A stretch of 64,000 nucleotides of DNA from Pseudomonas sp. 30_B. GTDB taxonomy: Bacteria; Pseudomonadota; Gammaproteobacteria; Pseudomonadales; Pseudomonadaceae. Made by a program: the position numbers and the translations under genes. The notes under the pieces are model-generated. The model did not search any database, had not been told where the DNA came from, and saw only the letters and a list, made by a program, of their open reading frames with translations. The stretch lies in contig NZ_JAFGYY010000019.1 in NCBI RefSeq assembly GCF_017491605.1, positions 1 through 64,000 of the forward strand, written 5' to 3'. Shown piece by piece: positions 52,426 to 60,412 of this stretch. The first letter of the stretch is position 1; each line of letters starts with the position of its first letter.

Positions 52426-52860
52426 ATGACCCACACCGTGAATCCCGAGCTGCCACAAGCCCTGAGGCTGGTTTTCGACCACCTGCGCGAAAGCGTTCAG
52501 GACCAGCTGTGCGCCGAGGGTATTGACCTTGCACCGCCGGATATCCGCCTGCTCGAGCTGATCGGCGCCGATGCCGGCCAGAGCCTGCAGACCCTGGGCC
52601 GCCGCCTGTGCCGCGACAAGGCACTGGTCACCCGCAAGATTCGCGAGATGGAAGCACTGGGGCTGGTCCGCCGCGAACGCAACCCCGGCGACCAACGCAG
52701 CTTCCAGCTGTTCCTCACCGAGGCCGGGCGGATCACCGAAGCGCGTACCCAGGCCATCCTCGCACGAACCCATGACGATCTGTTCGCGCCCCTCGACGAC
52801 GCGCAGCAACAGCTGCTCACCCGCCTGCTCCAGCAGTGCCTGACCGGCCGCCCGGAGTAA
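52426..52860 (+). CDS. mexR: MarR-family repressor MexR
   Basis: 144 aa winged-helix repressor of mexAB-oprM and itself. The ATG at 52426 gives MTHTVNPELPQAL, aligning with known MexR; upstream in-frame starts would run into the operator. Conserved LCRDKALVTRKIREME and RRERNPGDQRSFQLFL (recognition helix and wing). Redox cysteines: Cys62 is kept, but the first Cys is at 29 rather than 30 in an ungapped alignment with remembered PAO1 MexR. Overall it is far more diverged than MexA or MexB. Divergent from mexA. Confidence 0.9.
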   Translation: MTHTVNPELPQALRLVFDHLRESVQDQLCAEGIDLAPPDIRLLELIGADAGQSLQTLGRRLCRDKALVTRKIREMEALGLVRRERNPGDQRSFQLFLTEAGRITEARTQAILARTHDDLFAPLDDAQQQLLTRLLQQCLTGRPE

Positions 52861-52897
52861 GAACCTGCGAGATGAACAGGCTCCAAGGCGCACAAAC

Positions 52898-52925
52898 GAA
52901 AACGCCGGCATTCGCCGGCGTTTTC
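52898..52925. terminator. Bidirectional terminator between mexR and yceI
   Basis: GAAAACGCCGGC-ATTC-GCCGGCGTTTTC, a perfect stem with A/T ends on both strands, between convergent genes. Confidence 0.92.
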
Positions 52926-52938
52926 GCAGTATCGCGTC

Positions 52939-53514
52939 TTACTGACGCACCCCTTCGACCGACAGGGTCAGCTCCACTTCCTGGGAAGCCGGGCCGAGGT
53001 CGCGCTGGATGTTGAAGTCCTTCAGTTTCAGGGTGGTGGTACCGATGAAGCCGGCGCGGTAGCCGCCCCACGGGTCGTCGCCCTGGCCAACCAGTTCGGC
53101 CTTGATGGTGACCGGCTTGGTCACGCCGTTCAGGGTCAGGTTGCCGGTGATCTCGGCGTTCTTGCCCTCGGCCTTCACGCCGGTGGACTCGAAGGTCGCG
53201 GTCGGGTTCTTGGCGACGTTGAGGAAGTCCGCGCTGCGCAGGTGCTTATCACGCTCGGCGTGGTTGGAGTTCACGCTGTTGGTGTTGATGGTGACCTTGA
53301 CCTTGTCGGCGGCCGGGTTCTTCTCGTCGAAGGTGAAGGCGCCGTCGAAGTCGTCGAAGCGGCCATACAGCCAGCTGTAGCCCAGGTGCTTGATGCGGAA
53401 CTCGATGAAGGCGTGCTGGCCTTCCTTGTCGATCTTGTAGTCCGCGGCCATGGCCTGGCCGGCGGAGAACAGCGCAGTGCCCAGGGCCAGCGCGGCGAAG
53501 GTCTTCTTCAGCAT
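52939..53514 (-). CDS. YceI-family periplasmic protein
   Basis: 191 aa with a signal peptide (AALALGTALFSAGQAMAA). The YceI lipocalin-like beta-barrel has YKIDKEGQHAFIEFRIKHLG, YGRFDDFDGAFTFDEK and LTLNGVTKPVTI. YceI proteins bind isoprenoid or other amphiphilic ligands. The position beside mexR matches the gene called pasP in P. aeruginosa, a reported secreted protease, although this fold has no obvious protease motif. It is 27 bases downstream of the cytochrome b561 gene, the usual operon partner. Confidence 0.9.
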   Translation of the reverse strand: MLKKTFAALALGTALFSAGQAMAADYKIDKEGQHAFIEFRIKHLGYSWLYGRFDDFDGAFTFDEKNPAADKVKVTINTNSVNSNHAERDKHLRSADFLNVAKNPTATFESTGVKAEGKNAEITGNLTLNGVTKPVTIKAELVGQGDDPWGGYRAGFIGTTTLKLKDFNIQRDLGPASQEVELTLSVEGVRQ

Positions 53515-53541
53515 TGAACAATCTCCCTATGAGTGAGGTTT

Positions 53542-54096
53542 TTACTTCGCGGCGCGGCCGAGCATGCGGGTCAGCGTGGCGTCGCGATCGATGAAGTGAT
53601 GTTTGAGGGCCGCCAGAGCGTGCAGCACGGCCAGCACCACCAGCGCCCAGGCCAGGTACAGGTGGATGACGCCCGCGACATCGGCCTGGTCGGGCAGCCC
53701 GCTCAGGGTGGCGGGCACGTCGAACCAGCCGAACACGCTGATCGGCTTACCTTCGGCGGTGGAGATCAGGTAGCCGGCGATCATTGCGGCGAACAACAGG
53801 ACATACAGGGCGAGGTGGCCCAGCCTGGTCGCCTGGCGGGTCAGCTGGCCGTGGCTGGCCGGGGCCGGCGGCGGCGGGCTGACGAAGCGCCAGAGCAGGC
53901 GCAGGAACAGCGCGATGAGCAGCAGGATGCCGATGCCTTTGTGGATTTCCGGAGCGCGGTGGTACCAACTGTCGTAGTAGTCCAGCTCGCGCATCCACAG
54001 GCCCAGGCCGAACAGGCCGAAGACCACCAGCGCACTGCCCCAGTGCAGGAACAGGCTGACCAGTCCGTAGCGGGAGGGGGAATTACGCCATTGCAT
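53542..54096 (-). CDS. Cytochrome b561 family protein
   Basis: 184 aa, four TM helices. Conserved haem-ligand histidines are in SLFLHWGSALVV, HKGIGILLLIALFLRLLWR, AWALVVLAVLHALAALKHHF. Inner-membrane di-haem cytochrome, probably passing electrons to or from the quinone pool or a YceI-bound ligand. Co-transcribed with yceI. The ATG at 54096 follows a weak AAGGATG-like site. Confidence 0.9.
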   Translation of the reverse strand: MQWRNSPSRYGLVSLFLHWGSALVVFGLFGLGLWMRELDYYDSWYHRAPEIHKGIGILLLIALFLRLLWRFVSPPPPAPASHGQLTRQATRLGHLALYVLLFAAMIAGYLISTAEGKPISVFGWFDVPATLSGLPDQADVAGVIHLYLAWALVVLAVLHALAALKHHFIDRDATLTRMLGRAAK

Positions 54097-54227
54097 CGAT
54101 CGACATCCTTGAAAAACGGAGGACCAAGACTAGCGGCAAATCCATCGAATAAAAGCGGAAAATCCTGCTTTGAAACATCGACACACAAGATAGATCGCCG
54201 GTGAAACGGGCGTGCCAGAGCCCGAAA

Positions 54228-54258
54228 ACGACAATGCCGGCTTTCGCCGGCATTGTGG
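54228..54258 (-). terminator. Terminator of the amine oxidase gene
   Basis: ACAATGCCGG (54231-54240) pairs with CCGGCATTGT (54247-54256). On the minus strand the stem is followed by CGTTTTCGG. Confidence 0.75.
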
Positions 54259-54273
54259 ATGAAACACTTCCGA

Positions 54274-55752
54274 TCAGAACGGCAGCCAGGACAGGATGCC
54301 CTTCTTCTCGCCCTTGGCGTCGCCGGGCTTGCTGCTCGAACCCGGAGTGGCCGCCTTGGTTTCCACGACCGGGGTCTTGCCGGCCTGCAGATCGCGCACC
54401 TGGCTCGCCGCGCGCTTGCCGCTGCGCAGTGCGCCTTCGATGGTGCCCGGATAGAGCGCATCGGTGTGCTCGCCGGCAAACGCCACACGGCCAACCGGAC
54501 GCTCCCAGACGCGCCAGAAGCTGCTGACATCGCCCGGTCCATAAGTGACGTAGGAGCCGGCGGTGCCCGCATCGGTGCTGTAGCGGCGCATTTCATAGCC
54601 GTTGTAGGCGCCGCGCATCTTCGGGTAGTACTTGTTCATGCGGATCAGCACCTGCTCCAGCACCTGGCGGTCGCCGAAGGCCTGCATCACGCGGGCGTTG
54701 TCGCCGGACAGGTTGATCAGCACGTTGGCGCCGCCCTTGACCGCGGGCTCCACCCAGATCATGCCCAGGCCCTGGTCGCTGAAGATCTCGCCGGACAGAC
54801 GGGTCTTGTCGTCCCATACCGGGCGCTTGAACTTCATCAGGATCTGGTCGCGCCAGGCATACGGCATGTTGGCAATCGAAGACTGCTGCTGTGCACTCAG
54901 GCCCGGGGTCATCGGGATCTTGCCGACAGCCGCGAGCGGAACGGTCAGCACCACGTAATCGGCGGAATAGCCCGTGGCACCGACCTTGACGGTCACGCCA
55001 TCCTTGTCCTGGGTGATGCCGGTGACCTTGGCGTTGGTCTTGATGGTCTTGAGCTGCTTGGCGAAGGCCTCGGCCAGCGCCTGGCTGCCGCCGGGCAGGC
55101 GCGCCGCACGCATGTCGCGGTCATCGACGTTGCGATAGACGCGGCCCTGCTGGGCGAGGAACAGCAGCGACAGGCGCGAAGGCTCCTCGTAGCGGGACCG
55201 GATGCGCTGGTTGACCAGCAGGCGCGCAGTCGGCGACAGGTTCAGCTTGTCCAGCCAGCGGGCGACCGTCAGCGCGTCCAGGGCCTGGGTGGTCTTGGTC
55301 GCCAGCGGGTTGAGCGGATCGTCGATGGACGCCGAGAGGTCGTCCAGCGATTTCTCGAAGCGCTCGAGATCGGCGGCCACGGCCGGCATCTTCTCCTTGA
55401 GGTCGGCGCTGCTGTAGTAGACACCGTCGATCAGGTAGCTCGGGGTACGGACGAAGTCCGGTGCCGGCACCGATTTCACCTTCAGGGTATCCAGGTAGCC
55501 ATTGAGGGTCGGCTGTACCTTGGTGTTGCCGATCCACTCGCTGGTGGCCAGCCCCGAACGGCCGCCCACCTGCGGCTTGGCTTCGAGCAGGGTGACCTGC
55601 CAGCCGGCCTGTTGCAGCTCGTAGGCCGAGGAAAGGCCGGCGAGACCGCCGCCGATCACGATGGCCGTCGGTTGTTTGTCCTTGCCCAGCGCCACCGCGC
55701 TGAACGCCCCCAGAGCGACCAGCGCAGCCGCGCGCAGCCATCCCATCTTCAT
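54274..55752 (-). CDS. FAD-dependent flavin monoamine oxidase-like protein
   Basis: 492 aa. Signal-like N-terminus (LRAAALVALGAFSAVALGK), then the dinucleotide-binding fold AIVIGGGLAGLSSAYEL with the GxGxxG pattern and LLEAKPQVGGRSG. The C-terminal FAD motif is VGRVAFAGEHTDALYPGTIEGALRSG (quoted in part). It oxidises an amine to an aldehyde, ammonia and peroxide; the substrate is unknown. The C-terminal ~45 residues are a Lys/Ser/Gly-rich low-complexity tail ending in ILSWLPF. Divergent from bioA. Confidence 0.88.
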   Translation of the reverse strand: MKMGWLRAAALVALGAFSAVALGKDKQPTAIVIGGGLAGLSSAYELQQAGWQVTLLEAKPQVGGRSGLATSEWIGNTKVQPTLNGYLDTLKVKSVPAPDFVRTPSYLIDGVYYSSADLKEKMPAVAADLERFEKSLDDLSASIDDPLNPLATKTTQALDALTVARWLDKLNLSPTARLLVNQRIRSRYEEPSRLSLLFLAQQGRVYRNVDDRDMRAARLPGGSQALAEAFAKQLKTIKTNAKVTGITQDKDGVTVKVGATGYSADYVVLTVPLAAVGKIPMTPGLSAQQQSSIANMPYAWRDQILMKFKRPVWDDKTRLSGEIFSDQGLGMIWVEPAVKGGANVLINLSGDNARVMQAFGDRQVLEQVLIRMNKYYPKMRGAYNGYEMRRYSTDAGTAGSYVTYGPGDVSSFWRVWERPVGRVAFAGEHTDALYPGTIEGALRSGKRAASQVRDLQAGKTPVVETKAATPGSSSKPGDAKGEKKGILSWLPF

Positions 55753-55944
55753 CGACCAGATCCCCAGAAAAGTGCAAAGGCGCGAAGCATACGTGAGCGC
55801 CCGAAAACCGAATAGCTGTCTTGGTCGGCGAGCTGCAGCATGTGTCGTAGGACGTGTCCTTGTTCATCTCAAGTGCATTGAATAGGCTTGCCCGATCCGG
55901 GCGAGTCGACAGTAAGACTCGCCATCATTTTTGAGGAACAGCCC

Positions 55945-57348
55945 ATGGGCCTGAATGCCGAGTGGATGCAGCGTGATCTCCAGGTGCTGTGGCACCCCTG
56001 CACCCAGATGAAAGACCACGAACGCCTGCCGGTGATCCCCATCCGCCGGGGCGAAGGCATCTGGCTGGAGGACTTCGAAGGCAAGCGCTACCTGGACGCG
56101 GTCAGCTCCTGGTGGGTCAACGTCTTCGGCCACGCCAACCCGCGCATCAACCAGCGCATCAAGGACCAGGTGGACCAGCTGGAACACGTGATCCTCGCCG
56201 GTTTCAGCCACCAGCCGGTCATCGAGCTGTCCGAGCGCCTGCTGCGCCTGGCGCCGGCCGGTTTCTCCCGGGTGTTCTACGCCGACAGCGGCTCGGCCGG
56301 CATCGAAGTGGCGCTGAAGATGAGCTACCACTACTGGCACAACCTCGGCCAGCCGGAGAAGAAGCGCTTCATTACCCTGACCAACAGCTACCACGGCGAA
56401 ACCGTGGCGGCGATGTCGGTGGGCGACGTGGCGCTGTTCACCGAGACCTACAAGTCGCTGCTGATGGATACCATCAAGGTGCCGACCCCCGACTGCTACC
56501 TGCGCCCCGATGGCGTGAGCTGGGAAGAGCATTCGCGGACGATGTTCGCCGCCATGGAGCAGGCGCTGGAGCAGCACCATAAAGAAGTCGCAGCAGTTAT
56601 CGTCGAGCCGCTGGTGCAGGGCGCCGGCGGCATGCGCATGTACCACCCGGTGTACCTCAAGCTGCTGCGCGAGGCCTGCGACCGCTACGGCGTGCACCTG
56701 ATCCACGACGAAATCGCCGTCGGCTTCGGCCGCACCGGTACGATGTTCGCCTGCGAGCAGGCCGGCATCACCCCGGACTTCCTGGTGCTGTCCAAGGCGC
56801 TGACCGGCGGCTATCTGGCGATGAGCGCGGTGCTCACCACCGACAAGGTCTACCAGGCCTTCTACGACGACTACACCACCCTGCGCGCCTTCCTCCACTC
56901 GCACACCTACACCGGCAACCCGCTGGCCTGCGCCGCCGCCCTGGCGACCCTGGACATCTTCGAACAGGACAACGTCATCGAAGCCAACAAGGCCCTGGCG
57001 GCGAAAATGGCCAGCGCCACCGCGCACCTGGCCGACCACCCGCACGTCTCGGAAATCCGCCAGACCGGCATGATCCTCGCCATCGAGATGGTCCAGGACA
57101 AGGCGACCAGAACCGCCTACCCCTGGCAGGAGCGCCGCGGCCTGAAGGTCTTCCAGCATGGTCTTACGCGCGGCGCGCTGCTGCGCCCGCTGGGCAGCGT
57201 GGTGTACTTCCTGCCGCCGTACATCATCACTCCCGAGCAGATCGACTTCCTCGCCGAGGTCGCCAGCGAAGGCATCGACCTCGCCACCCGCGACAGCGTG
57301 AGCGTGGCGGTCAGCGAACGCTTCCCCGAGCATCGCGATCCGGGCTGA
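55945..57348 (+). CDS. bioA: Adenosylmethionine-8-amino-7-oxononanoate aminotransferase BioA
   Basis: 467 aa PLP enzyme of biotin synthesis, converting KAPA to DAPA. The ATG at 55945 has GAGGAACAG upstream. Seen: LWHPCTQMKDHE (substrate pocket), DSGSAGIEVALKMSYHYW, IHDEIAVGFGRTG (PLP Asp), and the Schiff-base Lys in VLSKALTGGYL. The other bio genes are not nearby. It is followed by an rsmE gene with a hairpin between them. Confidence 0.95.
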   Translation: MGLNAEWMQRDLQVLWHPCTQMKDHERLPVIPIRRGEGIWLEDFEGKRYLDAVSSWWVNVFGHANPRINQRIKDQVDQLEHVILAGFSHQPVIELSERLLRLAPAGFSRVFYADSGSAGIEVALKMSYHYWHNLGQPEKKRFITLTNSYHGETVAAMSVGDVALFTETYKSLLMDTIKVPTPDCYLRPDGVSWEEHSRTMFAAMEQALEQHHKEVAAVIVEPLVQGAGGMRMYHPVYLKLLREACDRYGVHLIHDEIAVGFGRTGTMFACEQAGITPDFLVLSKALTGGYLAMSAVLTTDKVYQAFYDDYTTLRAFLHSHTYTGNPLACAAALATLDIFEQDNVIEANKALAAKMASATAHLADHPHVSEIRQTGMILAIEMVQDKATRTAYPWQERRGLKVFQHGLTRGALLRPLGSVVYFLPPYIITPEQIDFLAEVASEGIDLATRDSVSVAVSERFPEHRDPG

Positions 57349-57356
57349 TCGGCTAC

Positions 57357-57390
57357 AAGCGGCAGGCCGAAAGCTTTAAGCTTGCCGCTT
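57357..57390. repeat. AAGCGGCA hairpin repeat after bioA
   Basis: AAGCGGCA (57357-57364) pairs with TGCCGCTT (57383-57390), and an inner AAGCTT..AAGCTT dyad sits in the loop. This is a known Pseudomonas dispersed repeat type. It may end the bioA transcript. Confidence 0.7.
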
Positions 57391-57412
57391 TCCCCTTCAG
57401 TTCGACATCGCC

Positions 57413-58132
57413 ATGCGCCTTTCCCGCTTCTTCATCGACGCCCCGCTCTCCCTCGGCCAGCACGAGCTGCCCGAAGCCCAGGCCCACTACATCGGCCGCG
57501 TGCTGCGCCATACGGCCGGCGACGCCGTGCAGCTGTTCGACGGCTCGGGCCGCGAATACCTGGGCGAACTGATCGAAGTGGGCAAGAAGAACGTCCGCGT
57601 GGAACTGCGCGAAGTCTTCGACGGCCAGGCCGAATCGCCGCTGCGCGTGCACCTGGGCCAGGGCCTGTCCCGCGGCGAGCGCATGGACTGGGCGATCCAG
57701 AAGGCCACCGAACTGGGCGCCAGCCAGATCACCCCGATCGTCAGCGAGCGCTGCGAAGTACGCCTGAAGGACGAACGCGCCGACAAGCGCATGGCCCACT
57801 GGCGCCAGGTGGCGATCAGCGCCTGCGAGCAATGCGGCCGCTCGGTGCTGCCGGTGCTCAACGCGCCGGTCACCCTCGCCGAATGGCTGGAGAGCTGCGA
57901 GGCGCAGCTCAAGCTGGTGCTGCACCCGGTGGCCGAACCGCTGACCAGCCATGACAAGCCGGCAAGCCTGGCTTTCCTGATCGGGCCGGAAGGTGGCTTG
58001 AGCGATGCGGAAGTGGAGCAGGCCAAGGGCGCTGGTTTCCATGCGGCGCGACTGGGGCCGCGGGTATTGCGCACCGAGACCGCTCCGGTGGTTGCTCTGA
58101 GCGTGGCGCAGCAGCTTTGGGGTGATTTCTAA
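57413..58132 (+). CDS. rsmE: 16S rRNA m3U1498 methyltransferase RsmE
   Basis: 239 aa SPOUT methyltransferase modifying U1498 of 16S rRNA at the decoding centre. It carries the canonical motifs: HYIGRVLRHTAGD (N-terminal PUA-like), GLSRGERMDWAIQKATELGA, SERCEVRL, LIGPEGGLSDAEVEQA and LGPRVLRTETAPV. This copy is closer to the characterised E. coli enzyme than the paralogue at 40838-41545. A GC-rich 64-bp gap separates it from bioA. Confidence 0.93.
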   Translation: MRLSRFFIDAPLSLGQHELPEAQAHYIGRVLRHTAGDAVQLFDGSGREYLGELIEVGKKNVRVELREVFDGQAESPLRVHLGQGLSRGERMDWAIQKATELGASQITPIVSERCEVRLKDERADKRMAHWRQVAISACEQCGRSVLPVLNAPVTLAEWLESCEAQLKLVLHPVAEPLTSHDKPASLAFLIGPEGGLSDAEVEQAKGAGFHAARLGPRVLRTETAPVVALSVAQQLWGDF

Positions 58133-58160
58133 GGCGCGAGACTCCGGCGCCAGCCCGAAT

Positions 58161-58278
58161 TCCCCTCACCCCAACCCTCTCCCGAAGGGAGAGGGAGCAG
58201 ATCGTGCCGGCTGAAGGGGTGGTTCCTTCCTGCTCCGAACGGTCCCCTCTCCCTCTGGGAGAGGGCTAGGGTGAGGGA
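58161..58278. repeat. CCCTCACCC...GGGTGAGGG inverted repeat
   Basis: TCCCCTCACCCCAACCCTCT at the left and AGAGGGCTAGGGTGAGGGA at the right are imperfect inverted ends. Each arm also carries its own CCTCTCCC/GGGAGAGG hairpin. It is a REPIN-sized (~118 bp) element of a third family, adjacent to the next repeat. Confidence 0.75.
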
Positions 58279-58302
58279 TACCGGCAACGCTGATGCAATG
58301 CA

Positions 58303-58380
58303 GGTTCGCGAGCAAGCTCGCTCCTACGAAGAGCTGCAGTGCTTACCGGCAAGTTGTAGGAGCGAGCTTGCTCGCGAACC
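58303..58380. repeat. REP pair in outward-reversed order
   Basis: GGTTCGCGAGCAAGCTCGCT then CCTACG, ~30 bases, then TGTAGGAGCGAGCTTGCTCG then CGAACC. The two units have the opposite relative order to those at 9.4, 11.8 and 32.7 kb: the GTAGG ends face inward. Confidence 0.85.
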
Positions 58381-58405
58381 ACCCAGCGCAGAAACACACG
58401 GCGAT

Positions 58406-59017
58406 TCAAATCCCCCGCAACGCCAACCCCGCCAGCACCAGCAACACCACCCCGCACAACCCATGGCTCACCCGATGCCATCTCGGCGAAGCATTGCGCC
58501 GCAGCCAGTCCACCAGCGCCGCGCAGAAGAAGCAGCACAGCACCGACGCGGTCATGAACCCGGCGAAGAACACCAGCGAGTCGCGTAGCGTCGGTACGCC
58601 GTCCACCAACCCGGCCATCGCGCCGCCGAGCGCGCCCCAGTAGACGATGTTCTTCGGATTCGACAACGACAGCATCGCCCCGGAAGCGAAAGCCCCGGCG
58701 TTGTGCTCAGCGCTTTCGCCCTCCTCCACCACACCGACGCGACGGGCATCGCGCAGGCTCTGCACACCCAGCCAGGCGAGATAGGCCGCGCTCGCCAGGG
58801 TCAGCGGCAGGCGCAGGGTCTCGTGGCCCAGCAGCAGCGCCAACCCGGTCAGGCCGATCAGCGCCCACACCGCATCGCCGATCAGCGAGCCGAACTGCAC
58901 CAGCAGCGCCGGGCGGAAGCCGCCCTTCAGGCCACGGCGCAGGGTTTCGGCCAGCACGGCACCGGGGGACAGGCAGAAGACGATGCCGAACAGCAGCGCG
59001 GCGAAGAACAGGGTCAT
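58406..59017 (-). CDS. chpE: LysE-family exporter, ChpE-like
   Basis: 203 aa, six TM helices, amino-acid exporter family. Seen: FGIVFCLSPGAVLAETLRRG (TM1 motif), the VQFGSLIGDAVWALIGL segment and LSLSNPKNIVYWGALGG. It is last in the chpA-B-C-D-E order on this strand, the same as the P. aeruginosa pil-chp cluster, hence the symbol. The role of ChpE in motility is unproven. A 74-bp gap separates it from chpD. Confidence 0.85.
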   Translation of the reverse strand: MTLFFAALLFGIVFCLSPGAVLAETLRRGLKGGFRPALLVQFGSLIGDAVWALIGLTGLALLLGHETLRLPLTLASAAYLAWLGVQSLRDARRVGVVEEGESAEHNAGAFASGAMLSLSNPKNIVYWGALGGAMAGLVDGVPTLRDSLVFFAGFMTASVLCCFFCAALVDWLRRNASPRWHRVSHGLCGVVLLVLAGLALRGI

Positions 59018-59091
59018 GGATCAGCTCTCGAACAGGATGGCGATTGCACGAGTTTGCCCGGGCAACGGCCGCCGCACTTGAACCGGATTGC

Positions 59092-59889
59092 TCAGCGCAG
59101 CGCGCGCTGGAAGTTTCCCGGCGACACGCCATAGGCCGCGCGGAAATGCCGGTTCAGATGGCTCTGGTCGGCGAAGCCCAGTTCGTGCGCAACCTCGGTG
59201 GCCGGCAGGCTCGCGCGCAGCAACGCCTGGGCACGGCGGGTGCGCAGCTGCATCGCCCACTGCCGGGGACTCAGACCCACCTGCTTCTGGAAGCTGCGCA
59301 GCAGGTGGAATCTCGACAGCCCGAGATAGGCCGCCATCTCGTCGAGGCCGGGTTGTCGCGCCAGGTCGGCGGCCAGCCACTCCTGAAGATCGGTGATGCG
59401 CCCACGACTCTCGGCGCTTTCCCGCGGCAGACGCACGCCCATGGCACGGGCGATCTCGGCCAGCAGCAGCGTCAGGCGCTCCTCGCCGCGCTGGCGAACG
59501 AAAGCGTCCTCACCCAGCACACGCTCGACGGCGTCGGCCAGGGCACCGGCCAGGGCGGGAAGCCGCTCCGTGGGACGCTCGAACTCCAGGCACCGCAGGC
59601 CGAGCATCGCGGCCAACTGATCGGGCGCGAGGTAAAGGCTGACGAACTGCCAGGGTTGCCCTTCGGCGACACCACCGCCCTGGATCTGACCGGGGTTGTA
59701 GCTGGTGATGGCGCCGGGGCCGGCGTCGAAGGTGCGGCCGTCCAGCCACACGCGCTCCTCGCCGCGCAGGTTGGCGCTGATGACGAATTCATCGTGGCTG
59801 TGGCGCTCGAAAGAGTGACCGCCGAGCACGGCGCTGGCCACCTCGAAGCCGGGCTCATCGCCCAGCTGCGCGAGTCGCAGGCCGCCCAT
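59092..59889 (-). CDS. chpD: AraC-family regulator, ChpD-like
   Basis: 265 aa. N-terminal cupin-like effector domain (HSFERHSHDEFVISANLRG) and a C-terminal pair of helix-turn-helices (LDEMAAYLGLSRFHLLRSFQKQVG; TEVAHELGFADQSHLNRHFR; each quoted in part), ending with YGVSPGNFQRAL. It lies 6 bases after chpC. The effector and targets are unknown. Named by position in the chp cluster. Confidence 0.85.
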   Translation of the reverse strand: MGGLRLAQLGDEPGFEVASAVLGGHSFERHSHDEFVISANLRGEERVWLDGRTFDAGPGAITSYNPGQIQGGGVAEGQPWQFVSLYLAPDQLAAMLGLRCLEFERPTERLPALAGALADAVERVLGEDAFVRQRGEERLTLLLAEIARAMGVRLPRESAESRGRITDLQEWLAADLARQPGLDEMAAYLGLSRFHLLRSFQKQVGLSPRQWAMQLRTRRAQALLRASLPATEVAHELGFADQSHLNRHFRAAYGVSPGNFQRALR

Positions 59890-59895
59890 AACGAA

Positions 59896-60396
59896 TCAGA
59901 TCAGGCCGGAGTCGGCCAGCTTCTGTTCCAGCGCGACCAGGTCGGGAATGCGCGCCTGCTCGTCGCCCAGGTCTACCGCGTCCAGCTCCAGCGGCGCCAG
60001 CGGCACGTCGGCGCGCTTGAGGTCGGCGCCGATCTTCAGCGAGCGCGGAATCCCCTGTACCAGCAAGGCCAGGAACTTGACGTTGGCGCGCCCGCCAAGG
60101 GCGTTGAGCACCAGCACCCGGGCACCGGCGCTGACTTCGGTCTGGCCGCCGGAGGCCGCCTCGAAGGACAGCAGCGGCAGGCGCAGGTCGCGCCAGGCCA
60201 CCTGGCCCAGGTACCAGGACGGCAGGCCATCCACCGGATGCGGCGCGCGGTAGGTGATCAGCTCGGCCACCGCCACGTTGGGCAGCAGCAGGTTGCGGTC
60301 GGCCAGCGGCACCAGCAGGCCGGTCAGGCTCGCCGGCGCGGTGTTGGCCGCCGCGGCGGGTTGGCCGCCTTCCTTGACCACGGAAAGATCACTCAT
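59896..60396 (-). CDS. chpC: CheW-like adaptor ChpC
   Basis: 166 aa CheW fold. Seen: LTGLLVPLADRNLLLPNVAVAELITYR, WYLGQVAWRDLRLPLLSFEA and LKFLALLVQGIPRSL-like strands. Such adaptors couple receptors to ChpA in the Pil-Chp system controlling twitching and cAMP. It lies between chpD and chpB. A short low-complexity N-terminal region precedes the fold. Confidence 0.9.
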   Translation of the reverse strand: MSDLSVVKEGGQPAAAANTAPASLTGLLVPLADRNLLLPNVAVAELITYRAPHPVDGLPSWYLGQVAWRDLRLPLLSFEAASGGQTEVSAGARVLVLNALGGRANVKFLALLVQGIPRSLKIGADLKRADVPLAPLELDAVDLGDEQARIPDLVALEQKLADSGLI

Positions 60397-60412
60397 CGCA
60401 CCACTCCAGCTT

